From NCBI RefSeq assembly GCF_001704415.2, contig NC_030811.1, forward strand, positions 57,401,591-57,465,590: a stretch of 64,000 nt of DNA, in the 5' to 3' direction. A program made the position numbers and the translations under genes. Source of the DNA: Capra hircus. Lineage: Eukaryota > Chordata > Mammalia > Artiodactyla > Bovidae. The notes under the pieces are model-generated. The model was not told where the DNA came from, did no database searches, and saw only the letters and a program-made list of their open reading frames with translations. Positions 36,366-48,456 of the stretch are shown one piece after another; position 1 is the first letter of the stretch; the number at the start of each line of letters is the position of its first letter.

Positions 36366-36399
36366 AAACACACACACACGTGTACACACACACACACAA
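36366..36399. repeat. Interrupted (CA)n microsatellite
   Basis: CA runs are split by a GTGT segment. Confidence 0.85.
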
Positions 36400-36414
36400 A
36401 TTATTTTAGCATGT

Positions 36415-36467
36415 GGTAGTAGTGGTTTAGTCACTCAATCGACTCCAACTCTTTGCAACCCTATGGG

Positions 36468-36516
<49 letters not shown>

Positions 36517-36546
36517 CTGTCAGGCTCCTCTGTCCATGGGACTTTA
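36415..36546 (-). mobile_element. Truncated Bov-tA SINE carrying a (TA)n microsatellite
   Basis: SINE text on both sides of the (TA)n is contiguous in other copies. An 8-bp duplication TAGCATGT flanks it (36407-36414 and 36547-36554). Confidence 0.9.
36469..36514. repeat. (TA)23 microsatellite
   Basis: An uninterrupted 46-bp TA run at the point where other SINE copies have 'actatagcc'. Confidence 0.95.
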
Positions 36547-36648
36547 TAGCATGTAATATAAACATATATGCCAGTGTATTGTATGTGTATATGTGTATGT
36601 GTGTGTGTGTTCATATATACCTTTCTCTTGCCCATTGTAGTTGGCTTG

Positions 36649-36856
36649 TGAAAGTAAAAGTTGCTCAGTCATGTCCACCTCTTTGCAACCCCATGGACTG
36701 TAGCCTGCCAGGCTCCTAAGTCCATGGAATTCTCCAGGCAAGAATACTGGAGTGGGTTGCTGGTTCCTTCTTCAGGGGATCTTCCTAACCCAGGGATCAA
36801 ACCCAAGTCTCCTGCACTGCAGGCAGATTCTTTACTGTCTGAGCTATCAGGGAAGC
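36649..36856 (-). mobile_element. Bov-tA SINE
   Basis: Antisense copy from 'gtgaaagtaaaagttgctca' to 'gagctatcagggaagc'. Confidence 0.92.
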
Positions 36857-37807
36857 AGCTGATATCTCTGCCTTTGTCCACTCTTCTTCCATGCACTCAG
36901 CCTCACAACTCACCTGCAGCCTCTCTTCTGTGTTGATTTCTGATTCCACACTGGCCAAGAACAGGGGAAGCCAAGTACTAAGTCCTTCACCCTTGAAGTA
37001 GCTGTCATGATCCAGAACTTTATCAAAATAAATTTCCAGGTTGAAGAGGGGCATGGATAAAGATATCCATTTCTTTGGGGGAAGTTTTTTAACCCAATTT
37101 GTAATTCACATTTGGTGCTCTGCTCCCAAATTTGCTTTATACCACTGGTCGTTGTGATGTAAAAATTGTGAGTCACACATGAGCTCTTTGTACCCATGAT
37201 TTGTTTCTTCCTTACGCTAGTTCCTCTAGTTTTTCCTTTTCTTTCATTCTCACCTCCATCAAGAATCAATGGAGAAGTCTATTTTCTTCAGAGTTGAATA
37301 TTGTTTTTAAAAAATTACTCTCCAACAAACAAAAATCACTCTCGAATGTGGTTGCGTGTAGCTGACTGGTCTTAATTGGTTAGGCATGCACTGCTGTGCT
37401 TCCCACCTCCTGTTAGGTGGCTGCGATCTGTTTCCTGGTCAAGGAATGAGTGCCATGTCACGTGCTGCAGAACCGTTTCCAGCCCCCAATTCCCAGCAGA
37501 CCTCAGGGACGGGAGAAGCGTCCTGCATGCACATGGCTGTGGTTTTATCATCTTGCACTCATCACTGCATTCAGTAAGATGCTTTCTTTTTCTGTTTTAA
37601 TTATGCAACAGAACTGCTGCTTTAGGGTAAACTTTGACACAAAATAATTGTGTTCTTGACTAAATCAACTAAAAGAAAATTAAGAAAATAGACCTGGCAT
37701 AAGTTCCATGTCTTTCTTTTTAAAACTACTTTTGGAGAAGCACTTGCATAGGCAATAGGAACAAAGAATCACCTCTAGAGGACAAGTTTGCCTTTTCAAG
37801 GAATGGG
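36857..37807. other. Unassigned intronic sequence
   Basis: No exon or repeat. Three overlapping + open frames at 37376-37647 have no domain. Confidence 0.5.
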
Positions 37808-37973
37808 CTGCTGCTGCTGCTGCTGCTAAGTCGCTTCAGTCGTGTCCGACTCTGTGCGACCCCACAGACGGCAGCTCACCAGGCTCCCCCATCCCTGGGA
37901 TTCTCCAGGCAAGAACACTGGAGTGTGTTGCCACTTCCCTCTCCAATGCATGAAAGTGAAAAGTGACAAATGG
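37808..37973 (-). mobile_element. Bov-A2 SINE, one unit plus linker
   Basis: (CTG)n and one Bov-A unit, ending in 'tgaaagtgaaaagtgac'. Confidence 0.9.
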
Positions 37974-38932
37974 TGGAAATTGTAACTCTCCAGTATCATG
38001 GACGTTCCTGGCTTTTCTTGTTGATCAAATGGGAATACAGCCATTAGTCTCTATGCATTTTGACCATTTAGACATTTTCACACATTAGACAAAATACATG
38101 GATACTAGGACTTTAAAAATTGAAGTTGAGGGATGCTTTTTGAAATATTGGCACTAACAAACATTTAGCTGGTACCCAAATTATGCAAAACCCACGGAGG
38201 TAAAGGGATGCAGACAGCCCTGAACTCTGCTGTCTCATCAGCATCTTGTAGTTGAAGTGCTCTGAAAAATTTACCTGGGTTCTGGAGCTCATTATATGTG
38301 GTGGCTCTTCCTTTCATTCAGTGGATTTTTATTGAGATGTTTCCTTGAGTCCTTTGAAGGATATTAGGCTCAAAGGACTGGTTCCTGCCCATACCACAGT
38401 CTAGCTTAGAGACAAATCCAGTGTTGTCTGTCAGGGTTAAATGTTCATGTGTGTGTCAAAAATACCACAGGAGTAAAGATGAGAAAAGAAAAGATACAGG
38501 ATTATAGAGGAGGCTGTTGGGAATTGAAAGGGTCTAGAAGACTTTACAAAACAGAAAAGGCATGAAATAGACCTTGAGTGAAGCAGGATTTCCATAGGGG
38601 TCAGTGATGGGGGCAGAAAGGGAAAGTTGCATGTATAAAGAAGAGAGAAGGCATGAGATATGTTTGGGGACAGGAAGGAAATAAGATATATTGGAATCCC
38701 CCCTCTGTGTTGGTAGGAAAGGAGATTGGAGAAAAGATTATGGAGTATCTTGACAAAGTTGCCTCACTGGGGCAATAAAGAACTGATGCATCCAAGTGTT
38801 AACATGATAAAATTTATTTCTTGCTCATTTAACAGTTCCTTGCAGGTGTTTACTGGGTAGACTTCCATATGGTGACTCAGGGAAGCAGGCTCTTCCACGT
38901 TATTGCAAAATTCGTGAGAGCATGGCACCTTG
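37974..38932. other. Unassigned intronic sequence
   Basis: A faint old-repeat trace at about 38300-38400. No exon. Confidence 0.45.
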
Positions 38933-39328
38933 TTGTTCAATCACTCAGCTGTGTCCGACTCTTTGTGACCCCATGAACTGCAGCACACCAGGCCTCCCTT
39001 TCCTTCACAGTCTTCTGGAGCTTGCTCAAACTCATGTCCATTGAGTCAGTGATGCCATCCAACCGTCTCATCCTCTGTCATCCCCTACTCCTGCTTTCAG
39101 TCTTTCCCAGCATCAGGGTCTTTTCCAGTGAGTCAATTCTTTCCATCAGGTGGCCAAAGTATTGGATCTTCAGTTTCAGCATCAGTCTTTCTAATGAATA
39201 TTCAGGATTGATTTCCTTTAGGATTGACTGGTTTGATCTCCTTGCAATCCAAGGGACTCTCAAGAGTCTTCTCCAACACCTCAGTTTAAAAGCATCAGTT
39301 CTTCGGTGTTCAGCCTTCTTTAGTTGTG
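38933..39328 (-). mobile_element. BovB 3' fragment
   Basis: Antisense final about 390 bp of BovB ORF2. The 3' tail is at 38933. Confidence 0.92.
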
Positions 39329-41866
39329 AGAGATTTCCGTCTACCTCCCACTGGGCACCCCTAACAGTAAGGGAGACTGGGAAATACAGGTTGGCTCTGT
39401 GTCAGGGGAAGAAAAAAGATTCTAGTGGGCATCTAGTTGTTTCTACATGGACTTTTAGCTTGAGTGGGTTGAACTTTCTCCTGAATGTTATGGTTAAGTC
39501 ATCCTCCACCTTAACATATGGACATGCTCTATAAAGAATGATTTTTTGGTGTATTATATTCACTGCTGGTAATCCCAACATATGGTAAACCTTGAATAAA
39601 TCTTAGCTCAAATAATGAAACAGTTATGGATGCTAAATAAGGGTCTTAGAGATATCGAACCTTGTAGGATGGACTCGTGGAAAGAAAGCTGAGACAGGTC
39701 AGTTAATTAGGAAGCGATGGTGATAATCTGATAGAGTCGATTTAATGCAATTACAGTAGGAATTAGTGCAGTTTTAGAACCAGAAATGTTTGCTTCTGCT
39801 TTTTTAACTTTCTTAGTTTACAGCAAAGCCCTGGCTTATAGTTTAGCCAGAGTCCCTGCTGAGTTGAAATCATAGAAGCAGGTTGTGAGCTGAAAGGGCC
39901 TGGGACTTTCTTTGGAGGTATTAATTGGAATGCAGCCTCGGGACTTGGGCTATGCCACAATTCTGCAACCCAAACAAAATAAAACCTGACCAAAGCAGCA
40001 AACTTAAATTGGAGTTCAAGTTACTTTAACGGACTCTTGGGAGACACAAACTGCAGTTGTATTATGTATGCAAAATTCACTCTTTGACCTTATTGTAAGG
40101 AAAATTACTGGAGTGCACACAGTCTTTGGCCAGCTTTCCAGTGTGTTGGACAAGTTAACGGCCATGCAACTATGCAATATTTTTCTTGAATTTTTATTTT
40201 AAAATATGCTTGAAAAATAGATGCTGATCCAACAAGAACAGAGAAAATTGATGAAAAGAATACATTCTCTGTGCACCTAAGAGAAGCCGACATCCAGGCA
40301 ACCTTGTGTAGCCCAAGGCTTCGCGATTTGAGGAAGTTAAAAGCTAAGGAGAGCCTTCTGCCTCCCTCTAGATTTAACTTTTGTGGTTTATGTATAAGCC
40401 GGGGCAGACCTCAGGGTGTGACCAAGACTCAGGTTATGCGCCTCTGAAGTCTGGTGAAGGGTCAGAGTCCAGGATTATACAGTCGAGAGAGGAAACTCAC
40501 TGAGAACAGCTAGGGATTCCTGGGAGATTTTTAGTGATTCGTGCTGATCTGGAAATAATGTAAAAACAACAGAAGGACTTTTTGTGGTATTTTCGTGTGT
40601 TTTCTATTGGTTTGGGGAAGAAGCCAACCTTAAAGTGGCTTAAAAATAATAAATATTTTAAAAGACATAACATGCTCTACCCTTTTCATCTGTCCCTACC
40701 AAAAAATAAAGCCTGCACAATGAAAATGGCAGGAATAGGGAGGGAAAGCAGAAACAACAGGCGACAGTACTGTGCTCGGCTGGGAATGAATGGGATCCAG
40801 ACGGCTAATGTCTGGTGTTAATACAGAAAGTGCTGGAGAAGGTGTGAGGAAACGCTATGAGGGAATCTTTCCCGTGCGAGGCCCAGGACTCTTTGAGGCG
40901 TGAGTTGCTTATTTCCTGAGGCCTCTCAAGATAAAAATTCCAGGCTTGAGGCAACGGGTACTTTTGAGGGTCTACTAGTTTGGTCTCCAGCTCAAATCCT
41001 AGAGAAGCCAATTCATTGAAATGTCATTTGTCTAGTGATTGATCTACCAAATTTGCTGATATTTTTTTTGGTAAAGGAAAAAAAAACTGAATTATTCACA
41101 AGTTTGATAGTAATTCATATTGCACTGGATAGCTTTCACTTGAGCCTTGCAAAGCTGTTGAATGTAAATTGACTGGAAAGCCCTAGGTTTTTTTTTTTTT
41201 TTGTCGGCTTTATGGGGATTCAGTTACAAGTTGTTGAGGCTGGAAAAACAGGCATCCCTGCTAAGGAACGGAGAAAGGAAGTTGGTATGCTCATCTTCAC
41301 ATCTTGGAGGGGCGAGAGATACTAAAGGGCAGAGAAGCAGGGGATACTGAGGAAGAGACGGAATGGATGTCAGAAGTGATGGATGCTGGAGGTCAGAAAG
41401 GGTCAAGAATGAGAGACAATGAAAGATCTGAAGACTCTAGAACATTTTCTGAGGCTGCTGAAGTCTTTTTAATATCAGTCATCATAAACCTTCTACTTGA
41501 TTCATATTAGTTTGACTGAGTGACTTCAGTGAAATGATTCTTCTGAATGTTGGCTTCCAGTGTATCCATTTTCAGCAGATTGACTTACTTCCCCAAATCT
41601 GAACCTTGCGGAGTTGTTCTAGCAACACCTTTAAGGAGTGACCAAAAGGGAGGTCTTCCTGGAGGAAGCTTTACTGCAGGATTAGAAAGATGGGGTCCTG
41701 AAAGAGGAAGACACATCTCAGTAAAACCCCCAAAGTTGCTTTCTTGCCTTGGGCTTGGAAAGAGAGGTCAACTTGTCTGGGTTTGCCAGAGACGTTTCCT
41801 GGTTATAGTACTGAAAGCCTCAAATCTCAGCCAAACTGAGAGTGTTGGTTGGTCTTAAAAGCCAAA
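39329..41866. other. Unassigned intronic sequence, about 2.5 kb
   Basis: No exon or named repeat. T/A-rich runs near 41060-41090 and 41188-41202. Confidence 0.5.
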
Positions 41867-42082
41867 ATGCTCAAGTGGCTCAGACAGTAAAGAATCTGCT
41901 TGTAATGCAGGAGACCAGGATTCAGTCTGTAGGTTGGGAAGATTCCCTTGGAGGAGGGCATGGCAACTCACTCCTCAATATTCTAGCCTGGAGAATGTCA
42001 TGGACAGAGGAGCCATGGTGGGCTACAGTCCATGGGGTTGCAAGGAGTCTGACATGACTGAGTGACTTTCACTTTCACTTCA
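41867..42082 (+). mobile_element. Bov-tA SINE upstream of the first visible exon
   Basis: Sense copy ending 'tttcactttcacttc', about 275 bp before the exon acceptor. Confidence 0.9.
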
Positions 42083-42357
42083 AGAAGGAAAAAAAACATA
42101 AAGAAAGGTGGTGGCGGTGGTGGTGAGTGGGGAGAGGTGATGCTGTACCCATCACTTCAGAGGCAGTCTTCTCGTGGGTACAATTCACGGCATCTACGGG
42201 GAAGAGCATGGGATGCCTAGGGGCAGTTGCCCAGGTCTGAGCAATCACCCTGGGACCAACCCCAGGAAAGGTCTAGGTTTGTTCCAAATAGTTTGGTTAG
42301 ACACTATATATATGCACGTACTTTTCTAAATGTGCTTTTTTCTCCTCTTTTCTTTAG

Positions 42358-42457
42358 GGAGGCAGGACACAGTGCGTGAGAGAAGTCTGTCCCATTCTCT
42401 CCTGTCCTCAGCACCTTAGCCACATTCCCCCAGGACAGTGCTGCCCCAAATGTTTGG
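42358..42457 (+). CDS. BMPER: BMPER exon: C-terminal half of VWC domain 3
   Basis: BMPER is a secreted extracellular modulator that binds BMP2/4-type ligands and chordin-family partners through its VWC domains. It can inhibit or promote BMP signalling in vascular and skeletal development (family knowledge). This 100-bp exon starts in phase 0 as GGRTQCVREVCP. It includes LSCPQ and GQCCPKC, the CCxxC end of a VWC domain, and finishes with one base of a split glycine codon. It is preceded by a long pyrimidine tract with ctttag and followed by GTGAGT. The identification rests on remembered human BMPER, to which the peptide is nearly identical. The preceding exon, which should end at the CSCT part of VWC3, was not found upstream in this window. 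Confidence 0.93.
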
Positions 42458-42600
42458 GTGAGTGATTGTTTTCAGGTCAAAGAACAATGTAATTTATTCT
42501 GGGAGTTTCTGTTGAGCGTTGTCCACTTTGTTATCTTGAGGTTTTCAAGTTGTGCTGTTTCATGGCTTCTTAGAGACAGATTACTTGAGTGTAAGGTGTG

Positions 42601-42800
42601 GTGGCTCAGTAGGTAAAGAATCCACCTGCAGTGCAGGAGACCTGGGTTTGATACTTGGGTCGGGAAGATCCCCTGGAGGAGGAAATGGCAACCCACTCCA
42701 GTATTCTTGCCTCGGAAATCCCACGGACAGAGGAGCCTGGTGGGCTATAAGACCATGGGGTTGCAAGAGTTGGGCACAGCTGAGAGACTAAACCACCACC
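42601..42800 (+). mobile_element. Bov-tA SINE in the intron after VWC3
   Basis: Sense copy. An 8-bp duplication AAGGTGTG (42593-42600 and 42801-42808). Confidence 0.9.
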
Positions 42801-43062
42801 AAGGTGTGTACAAGGGTTTATTTCACTTCTGAGCCTCCCCAGAACTTTCTTTTCTTTTATCTTCCCCTGTAGTTGTAAACTTGGTATACCAGACACCCTG
42901 GGATAATAGCCTGATGTGGGGAGAATGGTCCTGAGGAAACCGTCTTTAATTGGACATTTGATGATTAGTAGGAATGTATTTTTGTGGGGAGAACAACATT
43001 GAGAAACTGTCTTTAACTGGGCATCTGACATTTAGTAGGAATGTATTTTAAAGGCATGTGAG

Positions 43063-43205
43063 GACTTCCCTGGCAGTCCAGTGGTTAAGACTCTGTGCTA
43101 CCAATGTGGGGGGTTGGGTGGGGGATGGGGGCAGAGGCGTGAAGGTTCAATCCCTGGTCAGGGAACTAAGATCGCACATGATTCAAAGCATGCCCCCAAA
43201 AGAAG
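43063..43205 (+). mobile_element. CHR-type SINE, short form
   Basis: 'ggacttccctggcagtccag', a G-rich insert at about 43107-43135, then 'caatccctggtcagggaact'. Confidence 0.8.
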
Positions 43206-43304
43206 TGTTATTTTAGAGGCAAAAACATGCAGGAGGATAAGGTGCCTCAAACAAGAGGTTTGGAAGGGAATAATGAATAAGTCAATAAAAAAGAGGGTTA
43301 GCTA

Positions 43305-43560
43305 TTCCTTTTGGAGCAGTTATTATGTACTAGGCACCATGTGAAAACTTCAGGAACTTTTTTTCTCATTTAATTTTCTCAAGAGTCTGTGACATACAGG
43401 TGCTAAGTATAGAATTCTGATGTGTATTAATAATATAGGGACCGTGATTAGTTTTGTGCTGAGAAAGAAGTAGAATTCCTAGAAGGTAGCACAGCTAGTG
43501 AGCTATGGAGTTGACTCCTGAACATGAGTCTCTGTGATTCCCAAGTCCACGATTTAATCT
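43305..43560 (-). mobile_element. MIR-class fragment
   Basis: Antisense order: 'tactaggcaccatgtgaaaa', 'tctcatttaattttctcaag', 'tagcacagctagtgagctat'. Confidence 0.6.
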
Positions 43561-44756
43561 GCTGCTTCTCAGCTTTCCAGGTAACATGGAGAGCAGCATG
43601 CATGTTACCACCTGAAGAGAAACACCCTGGAGGAGGGTCTCTAGAGCACAGAATCCTTTGGGTTTTGTTTGTAATCTATATATCAGCTTTTTCCATGTGG
43701 CCTTTAGGTCACTGAGTTGATTGAGTTTGACTGTTTAAGATTCAGATAAAAGTAGCTTGATCCTTCAAATGAATACAATAGAATATGCAGCATCCTCACC
43801 AGTATCTCCAGGGATCCTTGGCAGGGGGCTTGCATTTTCTCTAGTCACCGCTGGCTTTGTGTTTCTGCTCCTGCTGCTTTTTCCTATTTGTTCCCTACCT
43901 CTTCCTCTTCCACCTCCTCCTCCTTCTCTTCCCTTTTGTTGTTCCTCTTCCTTTCCCTCCTCCATCTGCTTCTTCAACATCATTTTGCTCTTTCAGGAAA
44001 ACCTCCCCACCCTGTCTTTTCACATTCTATGGTGCTATTGAATCGAGGCTTGTGCAGGGGATTTAGCTGAAGGTTTACAGTAAGAGGCTGATTACTTTTC
44101 AGGGAAGCACAATGAATAACAGAAACTGAAATATTAAGCTCGCTTTGTTCTTAAAATGTCTCAGCTACTTTGCCTTTAGGAAAATATCACTGTTTGTCTC
44201 TTTTCTGTGGATCCCAGCGTCCAATCCTTATTGTCCACACTCTTTCCTGGAATCTTCTGTCTTTTCTGTCATACTTTGCTTCCTCCATCCAAAACACCTG
44301 TTAATTTATTTTTATCATTCCCAGCTTATCATACCCATACCCTGAAGTCTATCTTTCTACAGTTGAATTGGCCAATAAAGGTGTCTTGTTAAATGAAGGC
44401 AGCCTTCTCTTCTTTGAAGGATTCTGCTGCTAACTCTTCATCTAATAATGTTTGCCTTCCTTCTGTGTACACACACGCAAACACACACACAAACAAGCAC
44501 CTGCTTTTAAAGTAATTTCATAGATATTATCAGAAGAAAGGAGAATTGCTTAGACATGACTGACTGAAGGCATTTCCACTGATGTGTGTGCTTCTTGGGT
44601 TGCCCATGTGTGCTTGTGCCCCCAGAAGAGAAGCAGCCAGTTCACTGCTGTTGAAATCATCATGCTGTGGGTCATGGTGGAAACAGGGCCCCATCTAAGT
44701 GAGAAAGTTGTCCCAGAGGAGGCGTGGCTTGGGGCCTCAACTTGAAGATAAGTAGG
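43561..44756. other. Unassigned intronic sequence with a polypyrimidine tract
   Basis: A C/T-rich run of about 115 bp occupies 43862-43979. An imperfect (CA)n lies at 44469-44492. No exon. Confidence 0.55.
43862..43979. repeat. Polypyrimidine (TCC/TTC-rich) tract
   Basis: Almost entirely C and T on the + strand, with cctcctcctcc and cttcctc units. Overlapping open frames here are low-complexity artefacts. Confidence 0.85.
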
Positions 44757-44988
44757 CTTGCCTAGAGAATCCTGTGGACAGAGGAGCCTGGTGGGCTGCT
44801 GTCCATAGGCTTGCACAGAGCCAGACATGACTGAAGTGACTTAGCATGCATGCATGCACTGGAGAAGGAAATGGCAACCCACTCCAATTTTCTTGCCTGG
44901 AGAATCCCATGGATGGAGGAGCCTGGTGGGCTGCCATCTATGGGGTCACACAGTCGGACACAACTGAAGCGACTTAGCAGCAGCAGCA
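44757..44988 (+). mobile_element. Bov-A2 dimeric SINE
   Basis: Two Bov-A units, the second starting near 44859, with an (AGC)n end. Confidence 0.9.
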
Positions 44989-45604
44989 AGCTTGATTAAA
45001 GCTCTGAAGCTGGTATCATGGATATGCTGAGTCAGATCAGATTCTCATATGAACAATGACTGTTGTACTAAATGCGGGTTTTTCTGTCTATTTGTGGTCA
45101 TAAGTCAGACTACAAAAGGAACAGCAAGTCTTAGGACACTCAAAATCCTAATTCTCCCAAATGAGACCTTTACTGCTGGGCTAAGCCCCAGTGGAATAAA
45201 GTGGAAATGGCTTAGATTAGGCTATACACAGAGTCTCTGAACTGTTCTTTTGAATGTTTTATCTTATTTTGAGCCATGATGACTTTGGGATTTAGGTAAG
45301 ATTGTATGTTCTTTGACAGTAGAAAGAAACATACCCACACAACAGAAGACAGGAAAAAAAAGGCGGGGTGGGGGGAAACACAGCAATGCTTAGTAGATGC
45401 TGAAATTTTAGACTAATTAGACTTTTGGATTTTTGGACACTGATTTGCTGTTGAGTTTTCCCTTGAGCAGGATTCATTCACATGACATACCCCTGCCTTT
45501 TGCACTATTTTCCTCTCTTTTCTCATTTTCAATGACAGCCTCATCAGAAGTTTCTATATAGAGAGCACCCGATGCACCTCTTAGAGTCACACAGCCCAAG
45601 ATCA
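44989..45604. other. Unassigned intronic sequence
   Basis: No exon or repeat. A G-rich run lies at 45363-45376. Confidence 0.5.
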
Positions 45605-45618
45605 TATTTGAATTATAC

Positions 45619-45832
45619 GTGCTGTGTGCTCACTTGCTCAGTTGTGTATGGTTCTTTGCGACCCCCATGGACTACAGCCCATCAAGCTCCTCTGTTCATG
45701 TGGATTCTCCAAGCAAGAATACTGGAGTGGATTGCCATTTCCTTCTCCAGGGGATCTTCCTGACCCAGGAATTGGGCCCACGTCTCCTGAATTGGCAGGT
45801 GGATTCTTTACCACTGTGCCACCTGGAAAGCC
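45619..45832 (-). mobile_element. Bov-tA SINE
   Basis: Antisense copy with an exact 14-bp duplication TATTTGAATTATAC (45605-45618 and 45833-45846). Confidence 0.95.
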
Positions 45833-45846
45833 TATTTGAATTATAC

Positions 45847-47299
45847 CACCTCTAATAATGATAATACTTATCTGCCATTGGTCATATTTGCACAGGGAGA
45901 TTAAACTCAAGCCTTTTTTGTTCAGTAGTCTACTGATGTATCAATCCACCAGTCTAATTATAATAATATAATATAATATAAATAATAAAAGGCAGGACAA
46001 GGCAAACCATATTATCACAATTTGAAACAAATACTCAGTTGAAGCAGAGCTATTTTTAATTCTTAAAGGACAGAAATATATCTTTGATGGAATAATATAG
46101 AGGACAGTATTTCAAGCAGTGAAAAATAACATCACCATCATTTTTGTAGTAAATTAAAAAAAATACCTGCTTAGGCGTGTTTCTTATACTTTTATAGAGT
46201 GTCCTAAATCAAGGTGTGATATGACAGGTGTGATTCTGATGGGGTGGGTGTCCTGTACACAGATTTTTGATGCTTCAGACAACCCTTGGGAGTTACCTAG
46301 AGGAAGACCTAGAGAAAGGATGAATTCTGTGTTTTTCAGGTAATCCTCTGATTTAATCTGTAAATTTTTACAAACTTCAAAAGACTTAGAACCTGAGTAT
46401 ACACAGAAGAATGCCTGTTTCAGTTGGGATATTGCTAATTGTTAGGTGCGCATACAGTCATTATGCTAAATTTTATCTAACCATAAAAAAGTTTTTGATG
46501 GTATACTTTAGCACTGACATTGTAGTTAGAGATGGTAATGTGTTATTGGGAGGAGGCATTTTGATATTATTTTATGACAAGTGAACTAAGTCAGGCCTGG
46601 AGAAATCAAGCTCAAGATCACCTGGGAGTCTGTATGTGGGACCCAAGTTAAAATTATCACAATCATCTTTTGAAGCAAGTTTGCTTCTTGTAGGGAGAAC
46701 TAAACTAATGATTTAATTCTACATCTATACTGTATCCCAGCTTTGAGGTTGACTTTTAACGGGAAGATGGCATTTTTGTTGACACCTACTAACAGTAATT
46801 CCAACAATTCTAATTCCGAGAATAGTATTTCATATGTGTTTATAGATACTTAAGCATTTCATTTGGTCTCCAATGAAATAGAGACTGCTTTTAATCTTTT
46901 TACAGGAAGAGTGTGGGTATAAATCTTATGACTGATGATTAATCTTTGACTTCTCAACTTAGTCCTTAATTGAAGTAACATTTCAGAGATATTTTTATGT
47001 ACTCCAGAGGGTAGAAACTCAAATACTGAAAGAAAGGAGGAAATTGAATTGCACTCTTTATTTGGGGTTGATTTTTTTTCGCCTTTTGGGTCACCAATCA
47101 TATCCTTACATCAGTGAAAACCAAGGTAATTCTGCAAGAGGTGTGATGCCTGTGGGAGGTTGAACACTGGGTATATGGAACTGGATTCTTCCTTTCTGTG
47201 ATCTTTGAGTTAGCATCACCCTTGATGCCAATGGACTTGTCATTTGTTAAACTGAGATATCTCATTAGTTTTTCTTCTTGCTCATCCTAGTCTTCTTTG
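45847..47299. other. Mostly unassigned intron; MIR trace at 46525-46670
   Basis: 'ctcaagatcacctgggagtc' with flanking text suggests an antisense MIR fragment. (ATA)n-rich run at 45955-45988. No exon. Confidence 0.45.
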
Positions 47300-47585
47300 G
47301 ATATCTTGACTTCTCCTGCCTCTTCCCTGCCAACACCCACCTTCTGGATAATTTTACTCATTCCTTAAGATACAGCTCAGGCAACACATCCTCCAAAAAG
47401 TCTTCTCTGTCCTCCCATCCTCACAGTTCCTAGAGTGGCTTCTTTCCAGAACTGACTGTCTTATTGTATTGAAATCATCTTTTGTGGGTTTGTTTCCCCA
47501 GTAAGCTAAGCTCCACTGGGACAGGATGCCTTAGTCATCATGGCTCACTAAGATGAACTCATAATAAAGATTTGTTGAACTTACA
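47300..47585 (+). mobile_element. L2 LINE 3' end
   Basis: L2 layout: 'agatacagctcaggcaacac', 'aagtcttctctgtcctccca', 'gtaagctaagctccactggg', ending 'aataaagatttgttgaa'. Confidence 0.75.
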
Positions 47586-47773
47586 AGATTCAGTATGGAA
47601 TCAAACTCTCTTTAGCAAAAACTCTTTGAAGTCATGATTCCTGGGAATCCCCTGGAAACATGTGACCCATGGCTCTGTATTTGTGCACTGGATTGACCTG
47701 GTCTTGTGGCAATGCTCAACAGTCCTGTGCTATAATTGCTGATGATGAAGCGGGACAGTCCTGACCTCTGTCT

Positions 47774-47780
47774 TGCTAAC
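47774..47780 (+). other. BMPER: Predicted splice branch point for the VWC4 exon
   Basis: TGCTAAC is one base from the ideal UACUAAC. The branch A would be 47779, 25 bp before the exon start, with a pyrimidine tract between. Confidence 0.65.
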
Positions 47781-47803
47781 ACTATGCCGTTGCTTCTTTC
47801 TAG

Positions 47804-47913
47804 GTCAAAGGAAAGTGTTTGACCTCCCATTTGGAAGCTGCCTCTTTCGCAGTGATGTTTATGACAATGGATCCTCTTTTCTCTATGATAACTGCACTGC
47901 ATGTACCTGCAAG
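47804..47913 (+). CDS. BMPER: BMPER exon: linker and N-terminal half of VWC domain 4
   Basis: This 110-bp exon begins in phase 1 (it completes a glycine codon with the G at 42457) and ends in phase 0. The peptide runs GQRKVFDLPFGSC, then LFRSDVYDNGSSF, and ends NCTACTCK. CxxCxC is the diagnostic middle of a VWC domain. Two N-glycosylation sequons are visible (NGS and NCT). The acceptor is cttctttctag and the donor AAG|GTAAGA, a strong site. The exon is not symmetric: skipping it alone would shift the frame, while skipping it together with 42358-42457 (210 bp) would not. Identity is from remembered human BMPER, which differs at few residues. Confidence 0.95.
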
Positions 47914-48289
47914 GTAAGATGGTTCTGAGGGGCTGTGGTCCAAAATGGATAGCATTTTGGTTTTAATGTTAACGCTATAGCCAAACATAATAATGTGTTA
48001 TTTATGGTAACAAAGCATTACTGATGCCACTTTATCTGTAAAATTATATTGCATGTTCACAAGGAAGTTTAGACATAGGATCCAAATTACAAATCACTGT
48101 TATCTTCCCAGGACCAATAAGTGAGCTCTGGGGGTGAGAATTAAACTCTGAGGGGCTGAAGCACTTATAAAAATCAGATAAATGCACATGGCAGTGTTCT
48201 CTGGCTCTAATTATTCAGTATGAATTCTCTGACACACCTGGCAATAAAAATGGCTTTAACCACACGCAAGAGAAAAGAAGCCAACTCAT
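47914..48289. other. Intron, no recognised repeat
   Basis: An 8-bp-arm hairpin (CCAAAATG at 47940-47947, CATTTTGG at 47953-47960) lies 26 bp after the donor. Confidence 0.55.
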
Positions 48290-48456
48290 CAGAAAAAGCT
48301 GTTGCTGCGAAAGATCGAGAACAGGAAAAGAAGGGGGCAACAGAGGATGAGATTGTTGGACAGCATCACTGACTCAATGGACATGAGTTTAAGCAAACTC
48401 TAGGAGATAGTAAAGGACAGGAACGCCTGGTGTGCTGCAGTCCACGAAAAAAAAAA
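48290..48456 (+). mobile_element. BovB 3' fragment
   Basis: 'gcaacagaggatgagattgt' to 'gtgtgctgcagtccacg', followed by an A-run instead of the usual tail. Confidence 0.85.

Noticed and set aside
1..42357. Upstream BMPER exons (signal peptide, VWC1, VWC2, start of VWC3)
   Set aside because: Searched by eye for the expected cysteine-rich peptides; none seen. A short exon could still be missed.
43757..44070. Ser/Pro/Phe-rich open frames
   Set aside because: Low-complexity translation of the polypyrimidine tract.
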